Assembly: GCA_938002815.1 (NCBI GenBank) | Contig: CALKZT010000067.1 | Location: 1 to 34,832 of the forward strand | Length of the DNA stretch: 34,832 nucleotides | Reading direction: 5' to 3' | Source: an uncultured bacterium | GTDB taxonomy: Bacteria; Desulfobacterota; DSM-4660; Desulfatiglandales; CALKZT01 | Shown: positions 17,313 through 25,073 of the stretch, in pieces | Layout: every line of letters begins with the position of its first letter | Numbering within the stretch: the stretch's first letter is position 1 | Position numbers and translations under genes: made by a program | The notes under the pieces: generated by a model | Seen by the model: the letters and a program-made list of their open reading frames with translations, nothing else | The model's database searches: none | What the model was told of the DNA's origin: nothing

Positions 17313-17912
17313 TTGATAGGATTTGCACTGTGTGCACCTTTGGGGCCCATAGGTATACTGTGTGCCAGGAGGGCTCTGATATATGGGAAACTCTACGGAA
17401 TAGTGTCTATAATAGGTGCCTCTGTAACCGATGCATTCTACTGTGGGGTAGCTGCCTTTGGACTGGGTAGCCTCAGTGAGCTTTTGGCAAATTATAAGAT
17501 GGAGGTAAGGCTCCTTGCCTCTATTGTCCTGGTAATAGTGGGGTTAGGGATATTCTTGATGAAGATGACAGAGAGGGACAAGTATATCAAAAAGGGCCTG
17601 ATCAGGGCCTTTTTCAGTACGATATTTCTGACTTTGAGTAATCCCATTCCAATACTGGTATTTGCCTCTGCCTTTGCAGCCACGGGTATACTGAGCTTTG
17701 ATGGAGGAAAGCTACATACTGTGGTGATAATCATAGGCGTTTTTGCCGGTTCTGCAATATGGTCTATAATCTTTGGAACCTTTTTTACCCTGTTTAAACC
17801 ACAATTTGAATTAAGAAGACTTGTGGTTGTAAATAGAGTAGCAGGTTTTGCCATAGGATCCATTGGGATCTTGGGGATATTTGTTTATGTAAGGCATTTC
17901 TTTTTCCATTGA
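17313..17912 (+). CDS. LysE/RhtB-family membrane exporter
   Basis: This roughly 199-residue membrane protein has about six hydrophobic segments. The opening LIGFALCAPLGPIGILCARR matches the LysE-family signature with its conserved Pro-Gly-Pro-like turn (APLGP), and TLSNPIPILVFASAFAA is the second family motif (Asn-Pro). The family exports amino acids or other small molecules; the substrate is unknown. No ATG is available: TTG 17313 has AAGG five bases upstream, while CTG 17289 would add EDFFKAFL and restore a full first helix. An in-frame TAG at 17262 closes the frame upstream. It is about 160 bases downstream of the HAD gene and may have its own promoter. Confidence 0.8.
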   Translation: MIGFALCAPLGPIGILCARRALIYGKLYGIVSIIGASVTDAFYCGVAAFGLGSLSELLANYKMEVRLLASIVLVIVGLGIFLMKMTERDKYIKKGLIRAFFSTIFLTLSNPIPILVFASAFAATGILSFDGGKLHTVVIIIGVFAGSAIWSIIFGTFFTLFKPQFELRRLVVVNRVAGFAIGSIGILGIFVYVRHFFFH

Positions 17913-18079
17913 GCATAAGATTAACCATTCTCCCTGTTTCTTATCTTGGTACCCATAAGGGGATAGAGACTTGGCAAAGGCATTAGGGCCCAGGGTGTGA
18001 TCTTTTCTTTCTCCAATGAAATTAAAGAAAGGTTTAGAGGAATGGGGCAACAGGAGAGAGGAAACAGATGTGAGAGGGC

Positions 18080-18736
18080 TTATTTTTCGTGGAATGCCTG
18101 AACCTGGTAAGTTTCCACCTCTAAGGTCCCCTTTTTCCACTCGTCAGGACTAAGCCCTGCCTTCATACAGAGGTGACTCAGGAACTCCTCTTTCTGTGGC
18201 AATTGTTCCCAGACCTGCGGGAGAAATGTGGCCTGATGGGTACCTTTCTTAATGATCACACCATCTATATTGGGCCTAAGTTTCTCCAACAGGTCCTTTG
18301 GACCCTTGTACTCCAACCTCTTGGGGGTTGTAAGGACACTCACCTCTATTTGGATCTTATCAAATTCCTCCCTCGAGAGGGGAGGAAACCTGGGGTCCCT
18401 AAAGGCAGCATTTATGGCGTTCTCCTTTACTCCATCTATGAGGTCCTCCACTGGCAGTATATGTCCAATACATCCCCTGAGATGACCTCCTATTGTGATG
18501 GTGACGAAGGTACCCTTTTTCTGTCTCAGGGTAGCAGGTATTTCACTGGGTATCTGGGCCCTTTCAGCAAAGAGCCTTTGCTTTATTGTCTCCCTGGCAA
18601 TCTTTAAAAGAAGTCTACCTTCCTCCTCTGAGAGCAAGTCCCTCTTTTCCATACCCAGGCCCTCCTTCTCTATGGTATCTGAAAGACAGAGGCATTCAGA
18701 TGTGAAAACAAGCAGAAGTGCAAGCAAGACCCTCAC
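18080..18736 (-). CDS. AMMECR1-domain protein, possibly exported form
   Basis: The 218-residue reading starts at GTG with TAAGGGGG upstream. Residues 1-20 (MRVLLALLLVFTSECLCL) look like a Sec signal. The AMMECR1 domain follows with GTFVTITIGGHLRGCIGHILP, AINAAFRDPRFPPLSREE, IEVSVLTTPKRL, GVIIKKGTHQATFLPQVWEQL and a C-terminal WKKGTLEVETYQVQAF. An internal ATG at 18652 (MEKRDLLSEEEGRLLL) has an excellent AAGGAGG 8 bases upstream and gives the usual cytoplasmic-size protein, so two starts are possible. AMMECR1-domain proteins often occur with Memo-like and radical-SAM partners (AmmeMemoRadiSam); neither is next to it here. Function is unknown. Confidence 0.85.
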   Translation of the reverse strand: MRVLLALLLVFTSECLCLSDTIEKEGLGMEKRDLLSEEEGRLLLKIARETIKQRLFAERAQIPSEIPATLRQKKGTFVTITIGGHLRGCIGHILPVEDLIDGVKENAINAAFRDPRFPPLSREEFDKIQIEVSVLTTPKRLEYKGPKDLLEKLRPNIDGVIIKKGTHQATFLPQVWEQLPQKEEFLSHLCMKAGLSPDEWKKGTLEVETYQVQAFHEK

Positions 18737-18758
18737 GGCAGAACCCCCTTAAAATGTT

Positions 18759-18787
18759 ATGATACCCCAAAATGCCTCCTAAGGCAA
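18759..18787 (-). promoter_or_regulatory. Predicted sigma-70-type promoter for the AMMECR1 gene
   Basis: Read on the minus strand: TTGCCT (18787-18782) and TATCAT (18764-18759) are separated by exactly 17 bases. The -10 hexamer matches consensus at 5 of 6 positions and the -35 at 4 of 6. Transcription would begin about 15 bases before GTG 18736, so the longer, signal-peptide-bearing start is included in the transcript. Confidence 0.5.
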
Positions 18788-19351
18788 TAATACCTATCTA
18801 AATTTCCAGGCTTAACCCCGCAAGGCTTCTCAAATCCGTACCTCGTAAGTAAAAAATCGGAGATACAAGATATGCACCTCCTAATCTTAAGGAGACACAC
18901 CTGTAGCATTGGGACCTACCCCCTTTTGTTTTGTTTAAAAGTTAGAGACGGAGATCCCCCTTTGATGAAAGATGGGATCTAGCCCCCTTCCCCTTGAAGC
19001 AATCTATTCTGGACAAGAAAGAGCCCTATTATTCAAGCTACGAAAATTGTACCTTTTCTGGCCATCCATAGGTTTTGATCCTCTTTCCCATTGCAAGCTC
19101 TACGGCAGTCTTGTCTATCATAGGAGGAAGAGTCTTTTGTCTACTCCACTGTGGGCCATGATCTCGGCCTAAAAATTAAAAAGCTGTTTTGCCCTCCATT
19201 TTTGAGAAAGTGTAAGAGTAAGTCTACGATCTATCACTGTCTACTGGAGTTTAGTTTGCTTCTTTTTCATAACCCAATTTGCCTCTGTCTTAGTCAAAAT
19301 TTTGCGGGCGCTCTTTTAAGGTTTTTAAGTCAAATCTTAACTTAAGACCTA
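18788..19351. other. Gene-free stretch between the AMMECR1 and nucleotidyltransferase genes
   Basis: About 560 bases in which I find no supported gene. The plus-strand ORF-track entries (18972-19172, 19151-19345) lack plausible start context or recognisable products. A 46-codon open minus-strand frame near 19035-19172 reads like protein in places, but an open frame of that length arises readily by chance. No strong terminator hairpin is evident. Confidence 0.5.
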
Positions 19352-20299
19352 TCAGATCGCCTCTGAAATCGTGTCTTTGTCCACAATAAGGCCATCACTT
19401 ATGATGCTATCCACTACTCTTACGTTTGTACTAACTACGACGTTTTCCCAAAGGATGCTACGGACAATCTTGGCTCCTCTTCTTATTTTGGATCCAGAAC
19501 CCAAGATCGCCCACTCCTCCAGGCTAACTCCTTCCTCTATAAAGGACATGTCTCCTCTCAGGACCAATGTCCCACGGCCAGTTTCCCCATCTCTTTCATT
19601 TTCAGTCCCCATCAGCAAGAGTTCTTTGTTACAGGCGATATAGTCTTTTATGGTTCCTAAGTCTCTCCAGTAGCGAAAGGGACAGAAAACCCCGTATATC
19701 TCTCTACAACCAGAGCTTATAAGGCCTCTATATACATCCATTATGTCCACAAATCTGTTTGGCTCAATGGAGTTCATCAATTCCGGCTCAATTATCTGGA
19801 TCCCACTGAAGGTGTAATATCCTTTCCTGTCTTGCCTTAAGATCTCTTTCACCTGTCCACCCTCTGTCAGGGTGACTCGGGGGGCATATTGGGACTCCAA
19901 GAGGACAAGGGTAGAGAGGGCCTTTTTTTGCCTATGAAATTTCAATGCGTCACCTATCTCTACGGATGAGACTGTATCCCCATTTAACAGGATAAAGGTG
20001 TCGTCTAAGAACCACTGGGCCCTTTTTATCCCTCCTCCTGTGCCCAAGATGTTCTCTTCGATTGAAACAGAGGGGATTATAGTTTCATGAGGCCTTTCTG
20101 AAAGGTATCTTTTAAAAAAATCTGTCATATGGTGGAGATTTATTATGACATCCACAACTCCCAACTGCGATAAGGAATCGAATATATGGTAGAGGATAGG
20201 GCGGTTCAGGACCGGGATTAGGGGCTTTGGTCTCTTATAAGTAAGGGGCCTAAGCCTTGTGCCCAGACCCGCACAGAGCACCATTGCCTTCAGGGGCAT
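19352..20299 (-). CDS. Sugar-phosphate nucleotidyltransferase (NDP-sugar pyrophosphorylase family)
   Basis: This 315-residue protein has the N-terminal nucleotide-binding signature AMVLCAGLGTRLRPLTYKRPKPLIPV, then IINLHHM, EENILGTGGGIKRA (sugar-phosphate contact), the metal-binding LLNGDTVSSV, and a YWRDLGTIKDYIACNKELL segment. The last 70 residues (ILGSGSKIRRGAKIV, VDSIISDGLIV) read as short left-handed beta-helix repeats. Homologues make GDP-mannose, dTDP-glucose or related sugar nucleotides for cell-surface polymers; the precise substrate is not decidable, with mannose-1-phosphate or N-acetylmuramate-1-phosphate types being candidates. It starts 4 bases after the acyl-CoA dehydrogenase stop, so the two share a transcript despite no obvious functional link. 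Confidence 0.87.
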   Translation of the reverse strand: MPLKAMVLCAGLGTRLRPLTYKRPKPLIPVLNRPILYHIFDSLSQLGVVDVIINLHHMTDFFKRYLSERPHETIIPSVSIEENILGTGGGIKRAQWFLDDTFILLNGDTVSSVEIGDALKFHRQKKALSTLVLLESQYAPRVTLTEGGQVKEILRQDRKGYYTFSGIQIIEPELMNSIEPNRFVDIMDVYRGLISSGCREIYGVFCPFRYWRDLGTIKDYIACNKELLLMGTENERDGETGRGTLVLRGDMSFIEEGVSLEEWAILGSGSKIRRGAKIVRSILWENVVVSTNVRVVDSIISDGLIVDKDTISEAI

Positions 20300-20303
20300 C
20301 TTT

Positions 20304-21455
20304 TTAGAGGGCCCCTATGTACCTGGAGATCACAATCCTCTGTATCTCAGAGGTCCCTTCCCCAATTTCTAGGAGCTTTTGGTCCCTATAGAACCTCTCT
20401 ACATCGTATTCCTTCATAAGGCCATAGCCTCCATGGAGCTGCACTGCCTGATTTGCAACCCTACCCATTACCTCAGAACAATATAGCTTCGCCATCGCCG
20501 CCTCTTTGGCAAAGGGCTTACCCGTGTCTCTCAACCAGCATGCCTTGTAAAGTAAAAGCCTTGCACACTCTATTTCAAGTGCCATATCTGCCAGCTTAAA
20601 GGCATTTACCTGAAAGGTAGCTATGGGTTTCCCGAATTGGACCCTCTCTTTTGCGTATTTGAGTGCCATCTCAAAGCAGCCTTGGGCACCCCCTAACCCC
20701 ATAGCTCCTATGGAAAGTCTGCCCCCGTCCAAGGTCTGCATCATCTGGTAAAAACCCTTGCCCTGCTCCCCTAAGAGATTCTCCTTGGGGACCTTGCAAT
20801 CTTCGAAATAGAGCTCACTGGTATTGGAGGCCCTCCACATCATCTTTCCTTTCATGGGCCTTGCTTCATAGCCTGGGGTACCTGTCTCCACGAGGATGCA
20901 AGAGAGCTCAGGCCTGCCATCCGGCCTTGTCCCTGTCCTGCATAGGGATGTGACCCCTTTGCTGATCTTGGTAGAGGCATTGGTTATGAAGATCTTGCTC
21001 CCGTTAATTACCCAGTGGTCGCCTTGGAGATAGGCAGTGGTCTTGGAGTTGCTTGCGTCAGAGCCGGCATTGGGCTCAGTTAGCCCAAATCCCCAGAGCC
21101 CTTGTCCGCTGCAGAGGGGAGGGAGATATTTTCTCTTCTGTTCCTCATTCCCAAAATAATAGATTGGCCCTATACCAAGGGAATTTCCTGCCGCGACTGT
21201 AGCTGCGTGGGAGCCATCTACCCTTGCTATTTCCTCCACTGCTATGATGTAGGAGAGGTAGTCCATGCCCTGGCCACCATACTCCTCTGAGACGAACATC
21301 CCAAAAAGGCCCAATTCTGCCATCTTTGGCATGGTCTCATAGTGGAACTCCTCTTTTTCATCTAATTCCCTGGCGATAGGCTTTATCTCCCTCTCGGCAA
21401 AATCCCTCACAGTCTTTCTCAGTATCTCATGCTCCATAGATAGGCTGAAATCCAT
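20304..21455 (-). CDS. Acyl-CoA dehydrogenase (short-chain/butyryl-type)
   Basis: The ORF track begins at a TTG, but the ATG at 21455 has GAGGAGAGG upstream and gives the usual N-terminus MDFSLSMEHEILRKTVRDFA; product length 383. Family motifs include SEEYGGQGMDYLSY, GFGLTEPNAGSDASNSKTTA (FAD and substrate site), ANQAVQLHGGYGLMKEYDVERFYRDQK and the C-terminal EIGEGTSEIQRIVISRYIGAL carrying the likely catalytic Glu. It is an FAD enzyme of beta-oxidation passing electrons to ETF. A strong promoter and a palindrome lie upstream. The genes for thiolase, hydratase and ETF are not in this window. Confidence 0.93.
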   Translation of the reverse strand: MDFSLSMEHEILRKTVRDFAEREIKPIARELDEKEEFHYETMPKMAELGLFGMFVSEEYGGQGMDYLSYIIAVEEIARVDGSHAATVAAGNSLGIGPIYYFGNEEQKRKYLPPLCSGQGLWGFGLTEPNAGSDASNSKTTAYLQGDHWVINGSKIFITNASTKISKGVTSLCRTGTRPDGRPELSCILVETGTPGYEARPMKGKMMWRASNTSELYFEDCKVPKENLLGEQGKGFYQMMQTLDGGRLSIGAMGLGGAQGCFEMALKYAKERVQFGKPIATFQVNAFKLADMALEIECARLLLYKACWLRDTGKPFAKEAAMAKLYCSEVMGRVANQAVQLHGGYGLMKEYDVERFYRDQKLLEIGEGTSEIQRIVISRYIGAL

Positions 21456-21493
21456 GGCCTCTCCTCTCGAAGATATAGTCAAACACCAAGGGA

Positions 21494-21522
21494 CTTATAG
21501 AAAGACTTTCTTGTCATGTCAA
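21494..21522 (-). promoter_or_regulatory. Strong sigma-70-type promoter for the acyl-CoA dehydrogenase operon
   Basis: On the minus strand a perfect TTGACA (21522-21517) is followed after 17 bases by TATAAG (21499-21494), 5 of 6 to the -10 consensus. The start ATG is about 38 bases downstream of the -10. This is one of the best promoter matches in the window. Confidence 0.65.
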
Positions 21523-21545
21523 TTATATCTTGGGAGAAGTAATGT

Positions 21546-21557
21546 GAACGAGCGTTC
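21546..21557. promoter_or_regulatory. Palindrome upstream of the acyl-CoA dehydrogenase promoter, possible TetR-type operator
   Basis: GAACGagCGTTC has 5-base inverted arms separated by 2 bases. GAACGnnCGTTC-like palindromes are typical of TetR-family regulators, which often control fatty-acid oxidation genes. It lies about 24 bases upstream of the -35 rather than over the core promoter, so simple repression is not guaranteed. Both site and regulator assignment are inferred; no TetR gene is in the window. Confidence 0.35.
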
Positions 21558-21565
21558 TAACAATA

Positions 21566-22630
21566 TTAAGGCAGGTCAACCCCTCTTATACACATCGATA
21601 ATTCTTCCACATGCCGGTCAAGGAATCCCAATAGAGATTCACTTACTTCATTTGTGATTTCCATCTCAGGTAGTAGGGCCTCGTATAGTAGTTTGAGTTC
21701 ACCTTGACTCATCTCCCTTAGGAGATCTAACACCTGTATAAAACCATGACATAGCCTCGATATGTTCTTGATCAATCCAGAAATACTTGCCTTGAGTGTG
21801 ATCTCTGGGAGCAATAGGATCTCTCCTACACCCTTCTCCTTGTCGATCCTGTTTAGTAATAGTACCTCAAGGACAAGACAAAGCTTTGAGTAAAGGTCCT
21901 TGAGTTCGTGATCTCGAGGCAGAGTCTTATAGGAATTATACCCCCTGATAGTGGTCAGGAAGACTGGGTTTGGGGCTTCTATAGTTGGATTATAGACAAA
22001 ATCACCTGTTATGTGTGACCAGCCTGTGATCCTTCTGTTTTGAATAGGGTCATAACATAAAAACAGGATCTCTGCTGAGTGGCTAAAGAACTGATAGATT
22101 TCTCTTTGATCAAGTAAACGGATGGAGACAGGATCCCAAAGTTCAAAGAAAATCCCTGAAGGGGTCATCACTGCATGGATTTCATGGTATGAATATAACC
22201 ACTCAAGGATGCCTACTGAAATATGGACCCCTTTGATCTCTATCTCTCTTAGTCCATATACCTCAGGGAAATAGGGCGCAAATCTCTCTTTTAGAAGGGT
22301 CAAATATTTCAGGTCAGAGGCCAGAAGGGCTTTAGCCCTTTCTGTGATTGCCACAAGGAGGCACAGGTATGCCCTATCTTCATCTCCTAAGGAGAGGACA
22401 TGGTAGTAAGGACCATGCTTTTCACTCCTGATCACAAGGGGTCTTGAAGGGTCCAAAAATCCCGGGGAGACATTGGATAACCCCTTGGTCTGTCCGAGGG
22501 CCCTCAACAGATCACCCAAGAGTATCTGAGGAGATATCTCTTTGGGAGATATCCTGTAGGGAAGGGCCATTTCCTCTGGGGTAACTTCCCTATAGCCGTT
22601 TTCAGAGAAGAGGAGGTATTTAAGCTCCAA
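21566..22630 (-). CDS. Uncharacterised protein, 354 residues
   Basis: I do not recognise this protein. It starts at TTG (22630), overlapping the upstream gene's stop by 11 bases, with AAGGAGG about 12 bases upstream. No transmembrane helix, signal peptide, cysteine motif or nucleotide-binding loop is apparent. The sequence is leucine-rich and mixed alpha/beta in flavour, with segments such as PYYHVLSLGDEDRAYLCLL, IFFELWDPVSIRLLDQREI and ILFLCYDPIQNRRITGW. It is translationally linked to the DVU0298-like gene and so is probably part of the same unit. A conserved hypothetical of sulfate-reducer-type genomes is my best guess. Confidence 0.75.
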   Translation of the reverse strand: MELKYLLFSENGYREVTPEEMALPYRISPKEISPQILLGDLLRALGQTKGLSNVSPGFLDPSRPLVIRSEKHGPYYHVLSLGDEDRAYLCLLVAITERAKALLASDLKYLTLLKERFAPYFPEVYGLREIEIKGVHISVGILEWLYSYHEIHAVMTPSGIFFELWDPVSIRLLDQREIYQFFSHSAEILFLCYDPIQNRRITGWSHITGDFVYNPTIEAPNPVFLTTIRGYNSYKTLPRDHELKDLYSKLCLVLEVLLLNRIDKEKGVGEILLLPEITLKASISGLIKNISRLCHGFIQVLDLLREMSQGELKLLYEALLPEMEITNEVSESLLGFLDRHVEELSMCIRGVDLP

Positions 22631-23672
22631 GGGCCAACAGGGCCTCTTTGGCCAATTCTGAGATACTCTTTGTTTTTAAGGCCCCTTCTTCAAAAAAGGT
22701 CACATTGGTTTGGTCACTTTTGAGTTCTTCGATATCTCTTTTTGCCTCAAAGGCGCCAAGGAAGCCCATCATTCTCACCGCAGCGGCCCTAATGCCCGGG
22801 TTGGCATCCTTTAGGAACGGAATAAAGTGAAGGGTTAGCTTTCTAAAATGCCTTGGATTCTCCTTTACTATCCTTGAAATGGCCTTAAACCCCTCCTCTC
22901 TTTTGGATTCATCCTTCAAAAAGGGGTAGAGGTAAGCAACATAGGAAGAGTAGAGGTCAAAACGCTGGGAAATGATCTCTGAGATCGCCTCAAATGCCCC
23001 CCAGCTGGATGAGGCGGTATCTGAAATGGAATAGATGAGGTTTTGTAGGATCCTGTTGACCACATGGGGTTTGTAATTGGAGACAACGGCACAGGCCAGG
23101 CCAAGGGCCTCTGCTGCCCTTCCTCGTGCCTCAGGTTCTGGGGTATAGAGTAACCTCTGGATGTATCTTAGGACCTCTTCTGACTCTAATGCACATGCCC
23201 TTATGTTATCAAAGTCCCTGGCCCTGACCCAAGACTCCACCTCTACCTTTGAGAGCCTTCTACTACTCTTCCTCCCTGATTCAAGGGGAGGCCTTTGGGG
23301 TCCTGGGATATCATGGGATAACTCCTCTCTCAGGGGATCGGAAAGTCTCAAAAAGAGGAGCTGGCCTTTCACCCTTCTCCCCTCAAAAAAACCCCTCTGG
23401 ATTATTAGGTGGCTTATGAGGTCGTAATTTTCGACTCGCTCCTCTTGATAGTCCACGCCTTCCTTCAGCTCCGAGATGAGGTCAAAGTCGGAGTTACAGG
23501 CCAAATTGAGGGCCTCCCAGAGGGCCTGCCCTAAATTCTTCCCTGTCACATCACAGGAATAGACAGCACCACAGACACACCTTCCCACGGGCATCTGACC
23601 GGGGTGATAAGGAGGTATCTCTATGGGCCTTTCTATGACCTGACCGCAAAAGGGGCATTCTGGCCTTTTCAT
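22620..23672 (-). CDS. HEAT-repeat protein with N-terminal zinc-binding region (DVU0298-like)
   Basis: This 350-residue protein begins MKRPECPFCGQVI, with Cys pairs CPFC and CVCGAVYSC in the first 40 residues that look like a zinc ribbon. A linker with charged residues follows (about 130-155), then helical repeats (about 160-345) including ALESEEVLRYIQRLLYTPE, ARGRAAEALGLA and PGIRAAAVRMMGFLGA, which fit HEAT-type repeats. The C-terminal repeat architecture matches my recollection of the DVU0298 family of Desulfobacterota, which is of unknown function. It lies between fmdB and the unknown gene on the same strand, with an 11-base overlap to the latter. Confidence 0.75.
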   Translation of the reverse strand: MKRPECPFCGQVIERPIEIPPYHPGQMPVGRCVCGAVYSCDVTGKNLGQALWEALNLACNSDFDLISELKEGVDYQEERVENYDLISHLIIQRGFFEGRRVKGQLLFLRLSDPLREELSHDIPGPQRPPLESGRKSSRRLSKVEVESWVRARDFDNIRACALESEEVLRYIQRLLYTPEPEARGRAAEALGLACAVVSNYKPHVVNRILQNLIYSISDTASSSWGAFEAISEIISQRFDLYSSYVAYLYPFLKDESKREEGFKAISRIVKENPRHFRKLTLHFIPFLKDANPGIRAAAVRMMGFLGAFEAKRDIEELKSDQTNVTFFEEGALKTKSISELAKEALLALGA

Positions 23673-23692
23673 CTACTGGGAACCTTTAAGGC

Positions 23693-23932
23693 CTATTCAG
23701 GGCCAGGTATGTCAAAGCTGGCGCAGGTTCCACCTGAGGCGCAGGACCTCTGGGCCACCTTTACATTGGTCTTTTGGGTCATGCCCTTTATGTAGCTGGC
23801 CCTACTCACAACCCTTTCCAAATCTTCTCCTCCACAGGCATCACATCTAAGCTCAATTTCCCCCTCTCTGCCAAGGATCAGCCTCTCGCTCACAAACCCA
23901 CAATTAAGGCATCTAAATTCATATATGGGCAT
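23693..23932 (-). CDS. FmdB-family zinc-ribbon protein
   Basis: This 79-residue protein starts MPIYEFRCLNCGFVSERLI and has a second pair CDACGG, together a four-cysteine zinc ribbon of the FmdB/putative regulatory protein family. A C-terminal stretch SCASGGTCASFDIPGP adds two further cysteines. Many genomes carry such a protein of unknown function; the name comes from a formamidase-linked gene. It is the first gene of a minus-strand unit with the DVU0298-like and unknown genes, which follow after 20 bases. It diverges from the nucleoside-recognition gene at 24004 with 71 bases between them. Confidence 0.87.
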   Translation of the reverse strand: MPIYEFRCLNCGFVSERLILGREGEIELRCDACGGEDLERVVSRASYIKGMTQKTNVKVAQRSCASGGTCASFDIPGPE

Positions 23933-24003
23933 CTTTTCCTCCTACCTTAAACTGGTATATTAGGTAATTCTAAAGAGGGCTCAAGAGGAAAATTCTTGGA
24001 AGG

Positions 24004-25044
24004 ATGGAGGCGCAGAATCCGCCATTGGACCAGAGATTGACGGAGAGGACCTTAGGTGATAATGGACGAAAGATGGGACAAGACACTAAGGGTTACAGAG
24101 AGATTTTTTGTGACGGTCTAAGGGAGGGATTGAGGGCCTTCCTCTGGATGGCCAAGATAGTGATACCCACCTCCTATGCCACTGCCCTCATGGCATGGCT
24201 TGGAATCCTTCAAAAGATCACAGCCCTCCTTGGGCCTTTCATGGGCTACTTGGGGCTTCCAAATATTGCTGCCGTTCCACTCATTGCAGGTGCCTTAAGC
24301 AGTGTATACGCAGGTATAGCCGCAATGGTCGTCCTCCCCTTTAGTGAGGGGGAGATGATACTCATGGCCAACTTTATCTTGATCTGTCACAATATGATTC
24401 AGGAGACAATCATCCAGACCAAGTCAGGGCTCAAGGCCTGGAAGGCCATCTCGATAAGGATTATATCTGCCACACTAACGGTTTATGTATTAAAGATTAT
24501 CATGAATGTGAAGGTAGATGCCTCTTTACGTGAAGGTGGCGTCTTTAATGACCACCTTAGCTTTATTGATATGAACCTGGCATGGCTTAGTTCCACTGGC
24601 ATCCTGATAGCGAAGATCTTTTTCATCATAATGGGGATCATGCTGCTCCTTGAGTTGGGCAGGGCCAAAAACCTGATAGATAAGGTATGTAGGCTACTTT
24701 ACCCCTTTTTGAGGGTCATGGGACTCTCAGAGAGGGTTTCCATTCTGTGGATGACTGCTGTCGTATTTGGCCTTGCATACGGAGGCGCGGTTATTGTGGC
24801 AGAGGCCCAGAATCACAAGATCAGTAAAGAGGAGTTGGAGGCACTCCAGCTTTCCATTGGAATAAACCATTCCATGGTAGAGGATCCCACACTCTTTTTG
24901 CCCCTGGGGCTGCCTGCAGGGTATCTCTGGGTCCCCAGAATTATCACTGCAATGATTGCCACAAGGATACTTTATCTTTTGGCTAAGCTTAAGAGGTTCT
25001 CCCCTTCGGGGAGGCCCTTACCCCTTGATGGTAACAAGGGGTAA
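24004..25044 (+). CDS. Nucleoside-recognition (Gate) domain membrane protein
   Basis: This 346-residue membrane protein has seven to nine hydrophobic segments. The two related halves, FLWMAKIVIPTSYATALMAWLGILQKI... and ...AKIFFIIMGIMLLLELG, with GLPNIAAVPLIAG, MVVLPFSEGEMILMANFIL and GLAYGGAVIVAEAQ, match the nucleoside-recognition/Gate family (as in SpmA, SpmB and the transporter part of FeoB). Function is unknown; transport of a small molecule or ion is likely. Start: ATG 24004 sits directly behind GGAAGG with no spacer, so the internal ATG 24073 (MGQDTKGYREIF) is a fair alternative. It runs alone between a divergent minus-strand unit and the convergent rhodanese gene. Confidence 0.78.
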   Translation: MEAQNPPLDQRLTERTLGDNGRKMGQDTKGYREIFCDGLREGLRAFLWMAKIVIPTSYATALMAWLGILQKITALLGPFMGYLGLPNIAAVPLIAGALSSVYAGIAAMVVLPFSEGEMILMANFILICHNMIQETIIQTKSGLKAWKAISIRIISATLTVYVLKIIMNVKVDASLREGGVFNDHLSFIDMNLAWLSSTGILIAKIFFIIMGIMLLLELGRAKNLIDKVCRLLYPFLRVMGLSERVSILWMTAVVFGLAYGGAVIVAEAQNHKISKEELEALQLSIGINHSMVEDPTLFLPLGLPAGYLWVPRIITAMIATRILYLLAKLKRFSPSGRPLPLDGNKG

Positions 25045-25073
25045 GTTGCGACAGGAAAGGGGCAATTGGATTT

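Noticed and set aside
17913-18079. Possible bidirectional terminator between the convergent LysE and AMMECR1 genes
   Set aside because: Only weak 5-6 bp A/T-rich stems are visible, with no convincing hairpin and T-run.
19035-19172. 46-codon open minus-strand frame with coding-like composition
   Set aside because: No upstream continuation, no clear start, and the length is easily reached by chance.
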